The notes beneath the pieces are model-generated. The model saw only the letters and a program-made list of their open reading frames with translations, had not been told where the DNA came from and searched no databases. Positions 56,294-64,000 of a stretch of DNA of 64,000 nt are shown here, piece by piece. The DNA is from Microbacterium binotii. Lineage in GTDB: Bacteria; Actinomycetota; Actinomycetes; Actinomycetales; Microbacteriaceae. Location: positions 2,356,001 to 2,420,000 of the forward strand of contig NZ_CP090347.1 of assembly GCF_021398715.1 (NCBI RefSeq), in the 5' to 3' direction. Every line of letters starts with the position of its first letter. Position 1 is the stretch's first letter. A program made the position numbers and the translations under genes.

Positions 56294-57597
56294 TCGCCCC
56301 CGCCGCCTCGGGCGTGGGCGAGCTACTGCGCTCGGCCCGGATGGCGCGCGCGTTCACCCTCGTCGTCTTCGGCACGACCTTCGGCGCCTTCGCGATCGAG
56401 CGCCTCATGGGCAGGGTGACCTACGTGACGATGGTCGCCGGACTGTGCGCCCTCGCCGTCGCCATGCTGGTCGCGCGCAGAGGAGAGCTGTCGCCGCTGC
56501 GGCTGGCTTCCGCGACGCTCGCACTCTTTCTCGGGTGGACGCTGGTGAGCGTCTTCTGGTCGACCGATCAGCCGAAGTCCCTGATCGGCTGGGTGGCTCT
56601 GGCGGCGCTCTCACTGCTGGGCGTCACGATCGCCCACGTGCGCGACACCCTGCAGACCGCCCGCGCGCTGGGCGACGTCATGCGCTGGCTGCTCGCGGTG
56701 TCCTTGGGCGTCGAGATCCTCTTCGGCATCCTCATCGACATGCCGTTCCCCCTGCTGGGTGTGCAGGGCCTGATCGCCGAGCTCGGCCCCGTGCAGGGGA
56801 TCTTCGGCACCCGCAACGCACTCGGTTTCGTCGCCGTGCTCGCACTCATCACGTTCCTCGTGGAGTGGCGCACCCAGTCCGTGCGCCCCGGCCTCGCGGT
56901 CTTCTCGGTGCTCCTCGCGGGCGGACTGGCCGTCCTGAGCGACTCACCCACCGTGATCGTGATCGCCCTCATCGTCGGACTCGCCACCCTGACGCTCATG
57001 GTCGTACGCCACACCCGACCGGCGTCGAGGCCGATGCTGCAGGCGACGCTCGCCGCAATCGTCGTGGTCGCACTGGCGGTGGCCTACGCCGCCCGGGGTC
57101 CCATCATCGCCATGCTCGGCGCCGGCAGCGACTTCTCGACCCGCGCGGACCTGTGGAACACGATCCTCGACTACGTCCGCTATCACCCTGTGCAGGGCTG
57201 GGGCTGGTACGGCACCTGGTCGACGACGGAGTTCCCGTTCCTCTCCATCAATGTGACCCTCGGCGAGCGCCACGCTTCGGCGCTCAACGCCTACTTCGAC
57301 GTCCTGCTGCAGGTGGGATGGTTCGGCCTGCTGCTGTTCGCTGGGTTCTGCGTCGTCGCGCTCGTGCGGTCGTGGCTCGAGGCCAGCAACCGACGAGCCG
57401 TGGTGTACACCTGGACGCCCCTCGTGCTCACCGCGCTGCTCATCGACTCGGTGTTCGAGAGTTTCACGCTGTTCGGATACGGATGGTTGCTCTTGGTGGT
57501 GTGCGCGAGCCGCGCGGGGCAGTCGCGTTCGTGGCGGGACCGGCTCGACAGCGGCGACCCCGCGTCGCCGCTGCTTCCCGAAGAGCGCACCCGCTGA
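56290..57597 (+). CDS. O-antigen ligase/polymerase-like membrane protein 2
   Basis: A 435-residue second member of the same superfamily, coupled to the first by a four-base overlap. About eleven helices; the Wzy_C-type loop has TRADLWNTILDYVRYHPVQGWGW and ERHASALNAYFDVLLQVGWFGLLL. The Ser/Leu-rich N-terminus and modest similarity to the first copy suggest an old duplication with divided roles, one polymerase and one ligase, but sequence alone cannot say which is which. Confidence 0.83.
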   Translation: MIAPAASGVGELLRSARMARAFTLVVFGTTFGAFAIERLMGRVTYVTMVAGLCALAVAMLVARRGELSPLRLASATLALFLGWTLVSVFWSTDQPKSLIGWVALAALSLLGVTIAHVRDTLQTARALGDVMRWLLAVSLGVEILFGILIDMPFPLLGVQGLIAELGPVQGIFGTRNALGFVAVLALITFLVEWRTQSVRPGLAVFSVLLAGGLAVLSDSPTVIVIALIVGLATLTLMVVRHTRPASRPMLQATLAAIVVVALAVAYAARGPIIAMLGAGSDFSTRADLWNTILDYVRYHPVQGWGWYGTWSTTEFPFLSINVTLGERHASALNAYFDVLLQVGWFGLLLFAGFCVVALVRSWLEASNRRAVVYTWTPLVLTALLIDSVFESFTLFGYGWLLLVVCASRAGQSRSWRDRLDSGDPASPLLPEERTR

Positions 57598-57615
57598 GCC
57601 TTCAGTCGACCGGGG

Positions 57616-57621
57616 TAGGAT
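57616..57621 (+). promoter_or_regulatory. -10 element for the 57631 glycosyltransferase
   Basis: TAGGAT nine bases before the ATG. Confidence 0.35.
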
Positions 57622-57630
57622 CAGGTCGCT

Positions 57631-58632
57631 ATGGCCGCCGCATCCGAGAGTCCCGACGTGCCCTCCCACGCCCCCTTTGATCCCGCATCCGCCACGATCG
57701 TGGTCGTGACGTACAACCGGTCCGCTCTGCTGACGCGGTTGCTCACCAGCGTCGAGGCGATGGATCCCGCCCCGGGCCACCTCGTGGTGATCGACAACGC
57801 CTCGACCGACGACACCACCGACGTCATCGAGCAGTTCCGTCCGCGCCTGAACACGCAGGTCGTGTATCGCCGACTCGAGACGAACACCGGTGGATCCGGC
57901 GGGTTCAGCGAGGGCATGCGCACCGCCTACGAGCTCGGCTCCGCGTGGATCTGGCTGATGGACGACGACGTCGAAGTACTCCCCGACGGCCTGGCGCGCA
58001 TGGGGAAGTGGGCTCCGCGGTTCAAGAGCATCCAGGGTCGCCGCTACGACTACGACGGCAGCGAGTTCTACTGGCAGTACCGCGTGGCCGACCGCATGGG
58101 CATCCCCATCCCCTTCGCCCCGGCGGGCTTCGACGCCTCCGGATTCAAGGAGATGAACTCCGGCTGCTTCGAGGGCATGTTCATCCACCGTGACATCGTC
58201 ACGCAGATCGGGCTCCCCGATCCTCGGTTCTTCATCTACTGGGACGACCAGCTGTACGGCTGGTTGGCGTCGCGCGTGACGACCTCGGTCATCGTCGACG
58301 AGTTCGTGCTGCGCCGAACGCGCGAGATCAAGCAGTGGGACATGGGCATCCGCCACATGAACGCCTCGAGCGACGCGTACCGGTACTACATCATGCGCAA
58401 CCGCGCGTACATCAAGCGCTACTATCGCGAGCTCGGCGTGTACAACCCGTTCCTCTTCGGGCTCGGTACCGCGATGACCTTCGCCAAAGAGCTCATCCGG
58501 TTGGTGGTCGTCGAACGCAAGGTGCGCGGCACGAGCAACCTCTTCCGAGGACTCCGCGACGGACGCAGGATCACGCGCGACCGTTCTTGGAAGCCCATGC
58601 CGCCGCTCACGCAGCCTCAGCCGGCCGCGTAG
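57631..58632 (+). CDS. GlfT1-like family 2 glycosyltransferase
   Basis: A 333-residue cytoplasmic or membrane-associated GT-A enzyme. VVVTYNRSALLTRLLTSV (25-42), DNASTDDT (54-61), ETNTGGSGGFSEGMR and the metal-binding MDDDVEV (109-115) are typical of the rhamnosyl/galactofuranosyl branch related to GlfT1. FFIYWDDQLYGWL near 195-207 gives the catalytic acidic pair region. The stop lies within the convergent ABC ATPase gene (16-bp overlap). Confidence 0.88.
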   Translation: MAAASESPDVPSHAPFDPASATIVVVTYNRSALLTRLLTSVEAMDPAPGHLVVIDNASTDDTTDVIEQFRPRLNTQVVYRRLETNTGGSGGFSEGMRTAYELGSAWIWLMDDDVEVLPDGLARMGKWAPRFKSIQGRRYDYDGSEFYWQYRVADRMGIPIPFAPAGFDASGFKEMNSGCFEGMFIHRDIVTQIGLPDPRFFIYWDDQLYGWLASRVTTSVIVDEFVLRRTREIKQWDMGIRHMNASSDAYRYYIMRNRAYIKRYYRELGVYNPFLFGLGTAMTFAKELIRLVVVERKVRGTSNLFRGLRDGRRITRDRSWKPMPPLTQPQPAA

Positions 58633-59360
58633 TCGGCGTTGTAGCGCTCGAGGACGTCGGCGATCGGTGCGTCCATCTTGAGCGCCCCCTTGTCGAGGTA
58701 CAGTCCGCGCGTGCAGAAACGGCGCAGATCCTTCTCGTTGTGGCTGACGAAGAAGAGGGTCCGCCCCTCGGCGAGCAACTCGTCGATGCGCCGATAGCAC
58801 TTCTCCCGGAAGGCCTTGTCGCCCACGGCCAGCACCTCGTCGACGAGCAGGATCGGCTCCTCGAGCTGGGAGACGACGGCGAAGGCGAGCCGCACCTTCA
58901 TCCCGTTCGACAGATGCTTGTAGGGGGTGTCGACGAAATCCTCGAGCTCCGCGAAATCGATGATCGAGTCGAAGCGCCGGGAGATCTCGGCACGGCTCAT
59001 GCCGTGCAACCCGGAGGTCAGGCGGACGTTCTCGCGCACCGTCAGATCGCCGACGAAGCCACCGGTGATCTCGATCAGAGGCGCCACACCGCCGAGGACG
59101 CGAACGGAACCCTCATCGGGCAGCAGGACGCCGGCGACGAGCTTGAGGAGCGTCGACTTGCCTTGCCCGTTGCGTCCCACGACACCGATCGACTCTCCCG
59201 GGGCGACGGTGAAGCTGACATTGCGCAGCGGCCAGAACTCGCCCGGGCGAGCGCGACGGGATGCACCGCCGAACAGGTCTTTGAGGCTGCGTCGGCCCCT
59301 CCGGTTGCGTCGGAACCGGACGCCGAGGTTTTGCACATCGATCGCGACGTCGGCGGCCAT
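58617..59360 (-). CDS. polysaccharide ABC exporter ATPase (Wzt/RfbE/TagH type)
   Basis: A 247-residue ATP-binding subunit: Walker A GRNGQGKST (62-70), the polysaccharide-specific IEITGGFVGDLTVRENV region (97-112), signature LSNGMKVRLAF (150-160) and Walker B LLVDEVLAVGD (171-181). It lacks the C-terminal Wzt carbohydrate-binding domain, unlike the partial gene at the right edge. AAGGAG precedes the ATG at 59360, which shares one base with the permease stop (TGATG), so the two form one transporter. Confidence 0.93.
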   Translation of the reverse strand: MAADVAIDVQNLGVRFRRNRRGRRSLKDLFGGASRRARPGEFWPLRNVSFTVAPGESIGVVGRNGQGKSTLLKLVAGVLLPDEGSVRVLGGVAPLIEITGGFVGDLTVRENVRLTSGLHGMSRAEISRRFDSIIDFAELEDFVDTPYKHLSNGMKVRLAFAVVSQLEEPILLVDEVLAVGDKAFREKCYRRIDELLAEGRTLFFVSHNEKDLRRFCTRGLYLDKGALKMDAPIADVLERYNADYAAG

Positions 59361-60151
59361 CACAGCTCCTTCAGCACGGGTCGCTCGAGGCGTCGGAAGA
59401 CCAGGACGCCCAGCCCGAGGATCACAAGGCTCACGACCGCACCCGCGACCACCGACAGAGTGTCCCACTGATCCGGGAAGAATCCCGCGCGGTACAACGT
59501 GAAGATTCCTGCGAGGGGGTTGAACGCCGCGACCTCGCGGAAGCCCGCGGGCAGGTCCGAGACGCCGTAGATGATCGGCGAGGCGTAGAAGAGCGCCCGA
59601 AGGATGAGTCGGGTCGTGCGCTCCAGGTCACCCCAGAGGACGCACAGCGGCGCGACGATGAGCCCCAGCCCCACCAGCAGCGCGACCTGGAGCATCACCG
59701 CGACCGGGAACAGGAGCAGGCCCCACCCGACCGTGGCTCCCCCGAAGACGGCGAAGAGCACGAGCACGGGCATCGAGCACAGGAACTCGACACCCTTGCT
59801 CAACACGATGCGGTTGATCCAGATCGACCGCGGGATGGCGGTGGACCTCACGAGTCTGGCGTCCTTGTTGAACGCGCGGGTGAAGTCGGTGACCGCCGCG
59901 TTGAACCAGACCCACGGCAGCAGTGCGGTGATGAGGAACACGATGTAGGGCTTCTCGCCCACATCCCGCCCGAAGACCTGCGTGAAGACGAACCAGTAGA
60001 TCGCACTCATCACGAGCGGATCGAGCACCGACCACAGATAGCCCAGTGCGCTGGTCGCGTATCGGACCTTCAGATCGCGGGCCGAGAGCAGCCACAGTGA
60101 GTGGAGGTATCGCCGGGGCGTCCCGGGTGCTCCGACGGCGGCCGTGTTCAT
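59360..60151 (-). CDS. polysaccharide ABC exporter permease (Wzm/ABC-2 type)
   Basis: A 263-residue ABC-2 membrane subunit with six helices. Family landmarks are LLSARDLKVRYATSALGYLW (22-41), VFTQVFGRDVG, LPWVWFNAAVTDFTRAF and the C-terminal FNPLAGIFTLYRAGFF. With the downstream ATPase it would export undecaprenyl-linked glycan or a teichoic-acid-like polymer. TAGACT lies eight bases before the ATG. It is divergent from the 60216 glycosyltransferase. Confidence 0.93.
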   Translation of the reverse strand: MNTAAVGAPGTPRRYLHSLWLLSARDLKVRYATSALGYLWSVLDPLVMSAIYWFVFTQVFGRDVGEKPYIVFLITALLPWVWFNAAVTDFTRAFNKDARLVRSTAIPRSIWINRIVLSKGVEFLCSMPVLVLFAVFGGATVGWGLLLFPVAVMLQVALLVGLGLIVAPLCVLWGDLERTTRLILRALFYASPIIYGVSDLPAGFREVAAFNPLAGIFTLYRAGFFPDQWDTLSVVAGAVVSLVILGLGVLVFRRLERPVLKEL

Positions 60152-60159
60152 CGAGATCG

Positions 60160-60165
60160 AGTCTA
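60160..60165 (-). promoter_or_regulatory. -10 element for the Wzm/Wzt-type operon
   Basis: TAGACT eight bases before the permease ATG. Confidence 0.35.
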
Positions 60166-60215
60166 GATGGCACCCGCGCGCAGGTCCCGAGCACGAACCC
60201 TGACAGGATGGGGGG

Positions 60216-61235
60216 ATGGTTGCCCGAACATCCGCCGATCCGCGCGTGTCGATCATCATGCGCACCAGAAATCGGACCGATCTCCTGCAGCGCGCCCTCG
60301 ATGATGTCTTCGGCCAACGGTTCGTCGATTTCGAGCTCGTCATCGTCGACGACGCCGACGACGCGGCCCCCGTCACCGAGCTCGTGGCCGCGCTGCCCGC
60401 CGAACGGGCGGAGCGGGTGCACCTGGTCACACGCGCCGGAGAGCAGCACGGACGCTGGCCCGCGGCGAACGCAGGACTGTCGGTGGCTCGCGGCGAGTTC
60501 ATCACGCTTCACGATGACGACGACTATTGGGACCCGTCGTTCCTCGACGTGATGGTGAGCCATCTGGACGCAGCGCCCGACGCGGGAGCGGCCTGCTGCC
60601 GAACGCAGATCGTCATCGAACGGGAGGACGAGCACGGGACGCTCCAGCGGACCGATGAGTATCCCTTCTTGCCTGAGTTGCATGCGATCACCCTCTCGGA
60701 CATGCTCCGCGCGAACAGGATCCCCCCGATCTCGCTGCTCTATCGACGCGCACTCCACACCGAAGTCGGACCCTACGATGCCTCGCTCGACGTGCTGGGA
60801 GACTGGGACTTCTACCTGCGCGCCATCGCTGCGCATCCCATCGACCTCGTCGATGGACCGGCGCTGGCGTTCTGGAGTCATCGACCGGCATCGACCGGCG
60901 CCGGGGAGAACAGCATCTCTGCGCAGGCGCCCCGCGCGGTGACGGAGTCCCTCATCCGCGACGCCCGCATCCGTGAAGGTCTCCGCAAGGACGGTCCCTC
61001 GGTGTTCGCGCATATCGCCCACGAAACGAAGTGGCTCGACGACAGAGCGGCTCAACGCGCCGACACGCTGGCCGCCGAGCGCGCCGCCGAAGCCGCACAG
61101 CTCGAACGTGCCGTGGGCGAGGTGAGAGGGGAACTCGCGCAGCTGCGAAACGAGCTCGCCGCGCTGCGGAGCGAACTTCACGAGCGCGGTCTGATGGCGC
61201 TGCTGCGGCGCGTGCGAGGGAAGCTGCGCAGGTGA
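60216..61235 (+). CDS. family 2 glycosyltransferase with coiled-coil tail
   Basis: A 339-residue GT-A protein: VSIIMRTRNRTDLLQRAL (11-28), VIVDDADD (42-49), the metal site LHDDDDYWDP (97-106) and GDWDFYLRA near 203-211. The last 80 residues (about 258-335) form an Ala/Glu-rich coiled coil, possibly for complex formation with the next enzyme. CAGGAT lies six bases before the ATG, and a G6 run between them could also help initiation. The stop overlaps the GTG of the next gene. Confidence 0.87.
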   Translation: MVARTSADPRVSIIMRTRNRTDLLQRALDDVFGQRFVDFELVIVDDADDAAPVTELVAALPAERAERVHLVTRAGEQHGRWPAANAGLSVARGEFITLHDDDDYWDPSFLDVMVSHLDAAPDAGAACCRTQIVIEREDEHGTLQRTDEYPFLPELHAITLSDMLRANRIPPISLLYRRALHTEVGPYDASLDVLGDWDFYLRAIAAHPIDLVDGPALAFWSHRPASTGAGENSISAQAPRAVTESLIRDARIREGLRKDGPSVFAHIAHETKWLDDRAAQRADTLAAERAAEAAQLERAVGEVRGELAQLRNELAALRSELHERGLMALLRRVRGKLRR

Positions 61236-63475
61236 GCATCGGCCGGAGTGCGCTCCGCGCCGTTCGCCGTCGCGTCCTGCGCTCTCGTGAGGAACGACGG
61301 TGGGCGCGAGTGCTCCTGGCCTCCCAGGTGACGGATGTCGATTTCTATGCCCGCATCGCCGGCCTCACTCGCGCCATCTCGTCACGCCACGCGATCCAGC
61401 ACTACCTCCGTCACGGGCGCTTTCGTGGGCTCACCCTCAATCCGCTGATCGATCCCGTCGTTCTCGCCGCGTCCTTCCCTTCGCCCGGGGCGCCGCCGCT
61501 CTGCGCGTACCTCGACCGCGGAGGCCCTCACCCGCACGTGAGCACGGTGTGGGACGCACCGCTCTTCGCGGAGGAGCTGGGCGAGACGACGAGCACAGGC
61601 GTCATCTCCGCGGCGCTGCGCGCGGTGCGTGAGGAACCGGACAGGCTTCTGCCTCTGCGGGAGCCGGGCCGCACACTGACGGCGGGCGAGTTGTACGCGA
61701 TCCTCGCCGCGAGCCATCTCCCGGCGCAGACCACCGTCCCGCCTCACGAGAACCCGGCGGCGCGGGAGCACATGCTCCTGGTCGCCCGCGCCGCATCACC
61801 GTACTTCGAGCGACGGCTGGAGGAAGCGACGGATGTGGCACGGGACGTGGCCGTCGACGTCACGATCGTTCTGGTCGCCCCGACGCCGGCTGAGCGTGCG
61901 AAGGTCGAGATCGTCCGCCGTCGATCCCCTGGATTACGCGCGGTGATCGCGGAGACAGATGTCGCCGTCGTCGCCTGTCTGCGAACACAGACTCACGCAA
62001 GCGCGGCCGGAGTGACGGTCCTCGTCGACCTGGCCTACGATCCGGACCGCGATGAACTGCGGGCTCTGGCGGAGGCGGCGGCGCACGTCGACGGCGCAGC
62101 GATCATGCCGTTGTCCCTGGGGCCGGACGGAACCGTCCTGCACGCCGGAGGTTTCCCGCCCGCCCACGGCGGCGACGCATATCCGCTGCTGCGGGGCCTG
62201 CCCGCGGACGACGCACGCGCGCTCGGAGGTTCCGTCGAGATCCCGATGATCACGGGCCCCAACCTCGCCGCCGCGACGGACATCCTGCGCGACGGACTCG
62301 ACGTCGAGCGCGTCCACGCCGTCTCGGATATCGGTGCACACTTGCGAGGGCGGGGCTACAGAGCATACGTCCGGACCGAGGACCCGTGGCGCGTCCCGTT
62401 CCTTGCCCATCCCCCCCGGCCGGCTCGGGCAGCATCGACGGCGGACGTGCAGGATGGTCTCCGGCCGTACCTGGCTCCGCTCGACCTCGACCTCGACCAG
62501 GCGGGCCGGGTCGTGCGGAGTCCGGCTTCTGCGCCGACGCGATTGCGGTGGGCGATCAAGACGGCGGCACCCGCAGACCGCGCCGCGGCTCGGTCGTGGG
62601 GCGACCTCCACTTCGCGGAGGGGCTCGCAGCGGCTCTCAGACGCCTGGACCAGCACGTCGTGATCGACAGCCGCGACTCGGCTGAGCGCCCCACCTCCGA
62701 CGTGGACGACGTCGTGGTCGTGATCCGTGGGTTGTATGCCTATGTTCCCCCCGCGTCGGCGACATCGCTGCTCTGGGTCATCAGCCACCCCGACCAGGTT
62801 CTACCGGCAGAGGCGCGCCGCTACGACGCGGTCTTCGCGGCTTCCGCGCCCTGGGCCCGACGCATGTCGCAGGAGTGGGGGGTGCGGATAGAACCGCTTC
62901 TGCAGGCGACCTCCCCCGAGCGCTTCCGCCCTTCGGGACGCCCTCGTACCGACGGACCGCTTTTCGTCGGCAACAGCAGAGGAGTGGATCGACCGATCGT
63001 CCGCGCAACCGCCGAACGGTGCCACGACATGCGGGTCTACGGCGGCGGCTGGGAGGGGGTCCTGCCACCGTCCGTCGTCCGTGGCGAGCACGCGCCGAAC
63101 GACGAGTTGCCCGCGATGTACGAGAGCGCGCTCTACGTCGTGAACGACCACTGGCCCGAGATGCAGCGCGACGGCTTCATCTCCAATCGTCTGTTCGATG
63201 TCGTCGCCGCCGGTGGACGAGCGCTCAGCGACTCGGTCGAGGGGGTGGAAGAGCTGTTCGGCGGCGCCGTTGCGGTCGCGCACTCGGACCTCGAGCTGAA
63301 CGAGATGCTGAGCGGCGACGCGGACGCGCTCTTCGCCGATGACGCCGCTCTCGCTCGGGTCTCCGACCGGATCCGCCGCGAACACTCGTTCGACAGCCGT
63401 GCGCGCACGCTGCTCGATGCCGCCCGGACAGCACGGGCGGGCGACGTCGGCGTCAGCGACTGCGAACCGAGGTGA
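61232..63475 (+). CDS. CgeB-like two-part glycosyltransferase
   Basis: A 747-residue protein. Residues about 28-75 contain VDFYARIAGLTR and HYLRHGRFRGLTLNP, similar to the 'HYLxxGxxEGRxPxPxFD' segment found in many glycan-synthesis fusions. The middle (about 190-430) looks like a divergent, perhaps inactive GT-A-type domain. The C-terminus (about 430-735) is a Glyco_trans_1_2/CgeB-type GT-B domain with LLQATSPERFRPSG, PLFVGNSRGVDR, DELPAMYESALYVVNDHW and GFISNRLFDVVAAGGRALSD. Coupled by GTGA to the preceding GT2. Acceptor unknown. Confidence 0.8.
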   Translation: MSIGRSALRAVRRRVLRSREERRWARVLLASQVTDVDFYARIAGLTRAISSRHAIQHYLRHGRFRGLTLNPLIDPVVLAASFPSPGAPPLCAYLDRGGPHPHVSTVWDAPLFAEELGETTSTGVISAALRAVREEPDRLLPLREPGRTLTAGELYAILAASHLPAQTTVPPHENPAAREHMLLVARAASPYFERRLEEATDVARDVAVDVTIVLVAPTPAERAKVEIVRRRSPGLRAVIAETDVAVVACLRTQTHASAAGVTVLVDLAYDPDRDELRALAEAAAHVDGAAIMPLSLGPDGTVLHAGGFPPAHGGDAYPLLRGLPADDARALGGSVEIPMITGPNLAAATDILRDGLDVERVHAVSDIGAHLRGRGYRAYVRTEDPWRVPFLAHPPRPARAASTADVQDGLRPYLAPLDLDLDQAGRVVRSPASAPTRLRWAIKTAAPADRAAARSWGDLHFAEGLAAALRRLDQHVVIDSRDSAERPTSDVDDVVVVIRGLYAYVPPASATSLLWVISHPDQVLPAEARRYDAVFAASAPWARRMSQEWGVRIEPLLQATSPERFRPSGRPRTDGPLFVGNSRGVDRPIVRATAERCHDMRVYGGGWEGVLPPSVVRGEHAPNDELPAMYESALYVVNDHWPEMQRDGFISNRLFDVVAAGGRALSDSVEGVEELFGGAVAVAHSDLELNEMLSGDADALFADDAALARVSDRIRREHSFDSRARTLLDAARTARAGDVGVSDCEPR

Positions 63476-64000
63476 CCGCGGCGTCCGCGTAGACGGTGCC
63501 GGTGCGTTCCTCGCTCATAGGCACGTAGAAGCGAGCGCCCTGCCAGAGGATGTCTGCTCCGACGCCGTTCTCGTCGAGCACCTGAGCGTTCACGAAGTAC
63601 TGACCGCCGCCGAAGGCGGCGTCGGGGATCGTGTAGGTGACAACCGCCGGGCCGGGGCCCACCGGACCGTGGGTGTCTCCGGTCAGACGGCGGACGCTCG
63701 TGCCGAAGACCTGCTGGCCGGTCGGGGTGTCGATGCTGAACGAGGTCTGCCACTGACTGTGGGCGGCCGCGTGGTCGACCGTGATCTCGATGAGCACGTC
63801 GTCGCCTGGATTGACGTCCTGGACCGGCTCACCGACGGAGTTCAGGACCCTCACGACGGTGACGGCGTACTCGCTCGCCGACGATTCGGGGTCGTTCTCC
63901 ATCCGCGCCTGTCGCTTGCCTTCCATGATCTCGCGGTGGACCTTGGTCGCCTCCGCGGCCGGCCCGATGAACGCGATCTCGCCGTGCTGGAGCACCACGC
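63453..64000 (-). CDS. second polysaccharide ABC ATPase, C-terminal part (runs off right edge)
   Basis: About 182 codons visible. The start of the visible part, VVLQHGEIAFIGPAAEATKV, is the end of a Wzt-type nucleotide-binding domain. The rest (about 40-180) is a beta-rich Wzt_C carbohydrate-binding domain, with VNPGDDVLIEITVDHAA and DTPTGQQVFGTSVRRLTG, which in Wzt binds the polymer end. Its presence marks a second exporter in the same cluster, different from the short ATPase at 58617. The stop overlaps the convergent CgeB-like gene by 23 bp. Confidence 0.85.
   Translation of the reverse strand, partial: VVLQHGEIAFIGPAAEATKVHREIMEGKRQARMENDPESSASEYAVTVVRVLNSVGEPVQDVNPGDDVLIEITVDHAAAHSQWQTSFSIDTPTGQQVFGTSVRRLTGDTHGPVGPGPAVVTYTIPDAAFGGGQYFVNAQVLDENGVGADILWQGARFYVPMSEERTGTVYADAAVTSVRSR

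Overview
The window is a roughly 70 % G+C actinobacterial chromosome segment, most likely from Microbacterium or a close Microbacteriaceae relative. The support is its gene families: a fused E1/E2o 2-oxoglutarate decarboxylase (Kgd), WhiB1 and WhiB2, SigR/RsrA, PdtaS, MtrAB-LpqB, GuaB1, DUF3499 and DUF5719. The gene order resembles what I recall of the Mycobacterium tuberculosis Rv3219-Rv3267 core (whiB1, pdtaS, sigH/rshA, aroA, rsgA, Rv3235, secA, hpf, comF, lpqB, mtrBA, manA, Rv3258c, Rv3259, whiB2). I see no tRNA, rRNA, CRISPR array, insertion sequence or prophage. Coding density is very high. The longest non-coding gaps are about 245 bp (upstream of whiB1), 222 bp (secA/padR) and 215 bp (before katG), and no gap exceeds 300 bp.

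Layout. 1-6.3 kb: partial MFS exporter, thiamine-binding protein, GT87 membrane glycosyltransferase, NAD(P)HX dehydratase, old yellow enzyme and a pair of CNNM/HlyC membrane proteins. 6.4-11.8 kb: divergent guaB1 and kgd. 11.8-15.6 kb: a membrane-anchored esterase overlapping an aminoacyl-phosphatidylglycerol synthase-like gene, downstream of sigR-rsrA. 16.6-20.4 kb: aroA-rsgA, bcp, a small membrane protein and whiB1. 20.4-25.4 kb: pdtaS, a degenerate CpaE-like ATPase with a SAF-domain partner, a BldC-like HTH protein and two conserved actinobacterial unknowns. 25.4-33.7 kb: aminotransferase, Lrp/AsnC, secA, padR, a coiled-coil protein, hpf and comF. 33.8-43.3 kb: mtrA-mtrB-lpqB, divergent from a membrane-protein/DUF4129/DUF4350/MoxR/DUF58 operon. 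43.3-48.1 kb: an unusual double hairpin, katG-furA, then divergent spoIIM/RDD. 48.1-64 kb: DUF3499, a zincin-like protein, DUF5719, a giant membrane glycosyltransferase, whiB2 and manA, then a surface-glycan cluster with two O-antigen-ligase-like proteins, three glycosyltransferases, a Wzm/Wzt-type ABC exporter and the start of a second Wzt-type gene.

Themes. Envelope building and its control dominate: MtrAB-LpqB, the MoxR locus, SecA, lipid aminoacylation and polysaccharide export. Redox sensing is the second theme: SigR/RsrA, WhiB1, WhiB2, FurA-KatG and Bcp. At least nine genes have a TANNNT hexamer exactly six bases before the start codon, so leaderless transcription is probably common; this spacing also fixes several start codons. 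The octamer CCGCATCC/GGATGCGG occurs at least 55 times, about ten times what base composition predicts.
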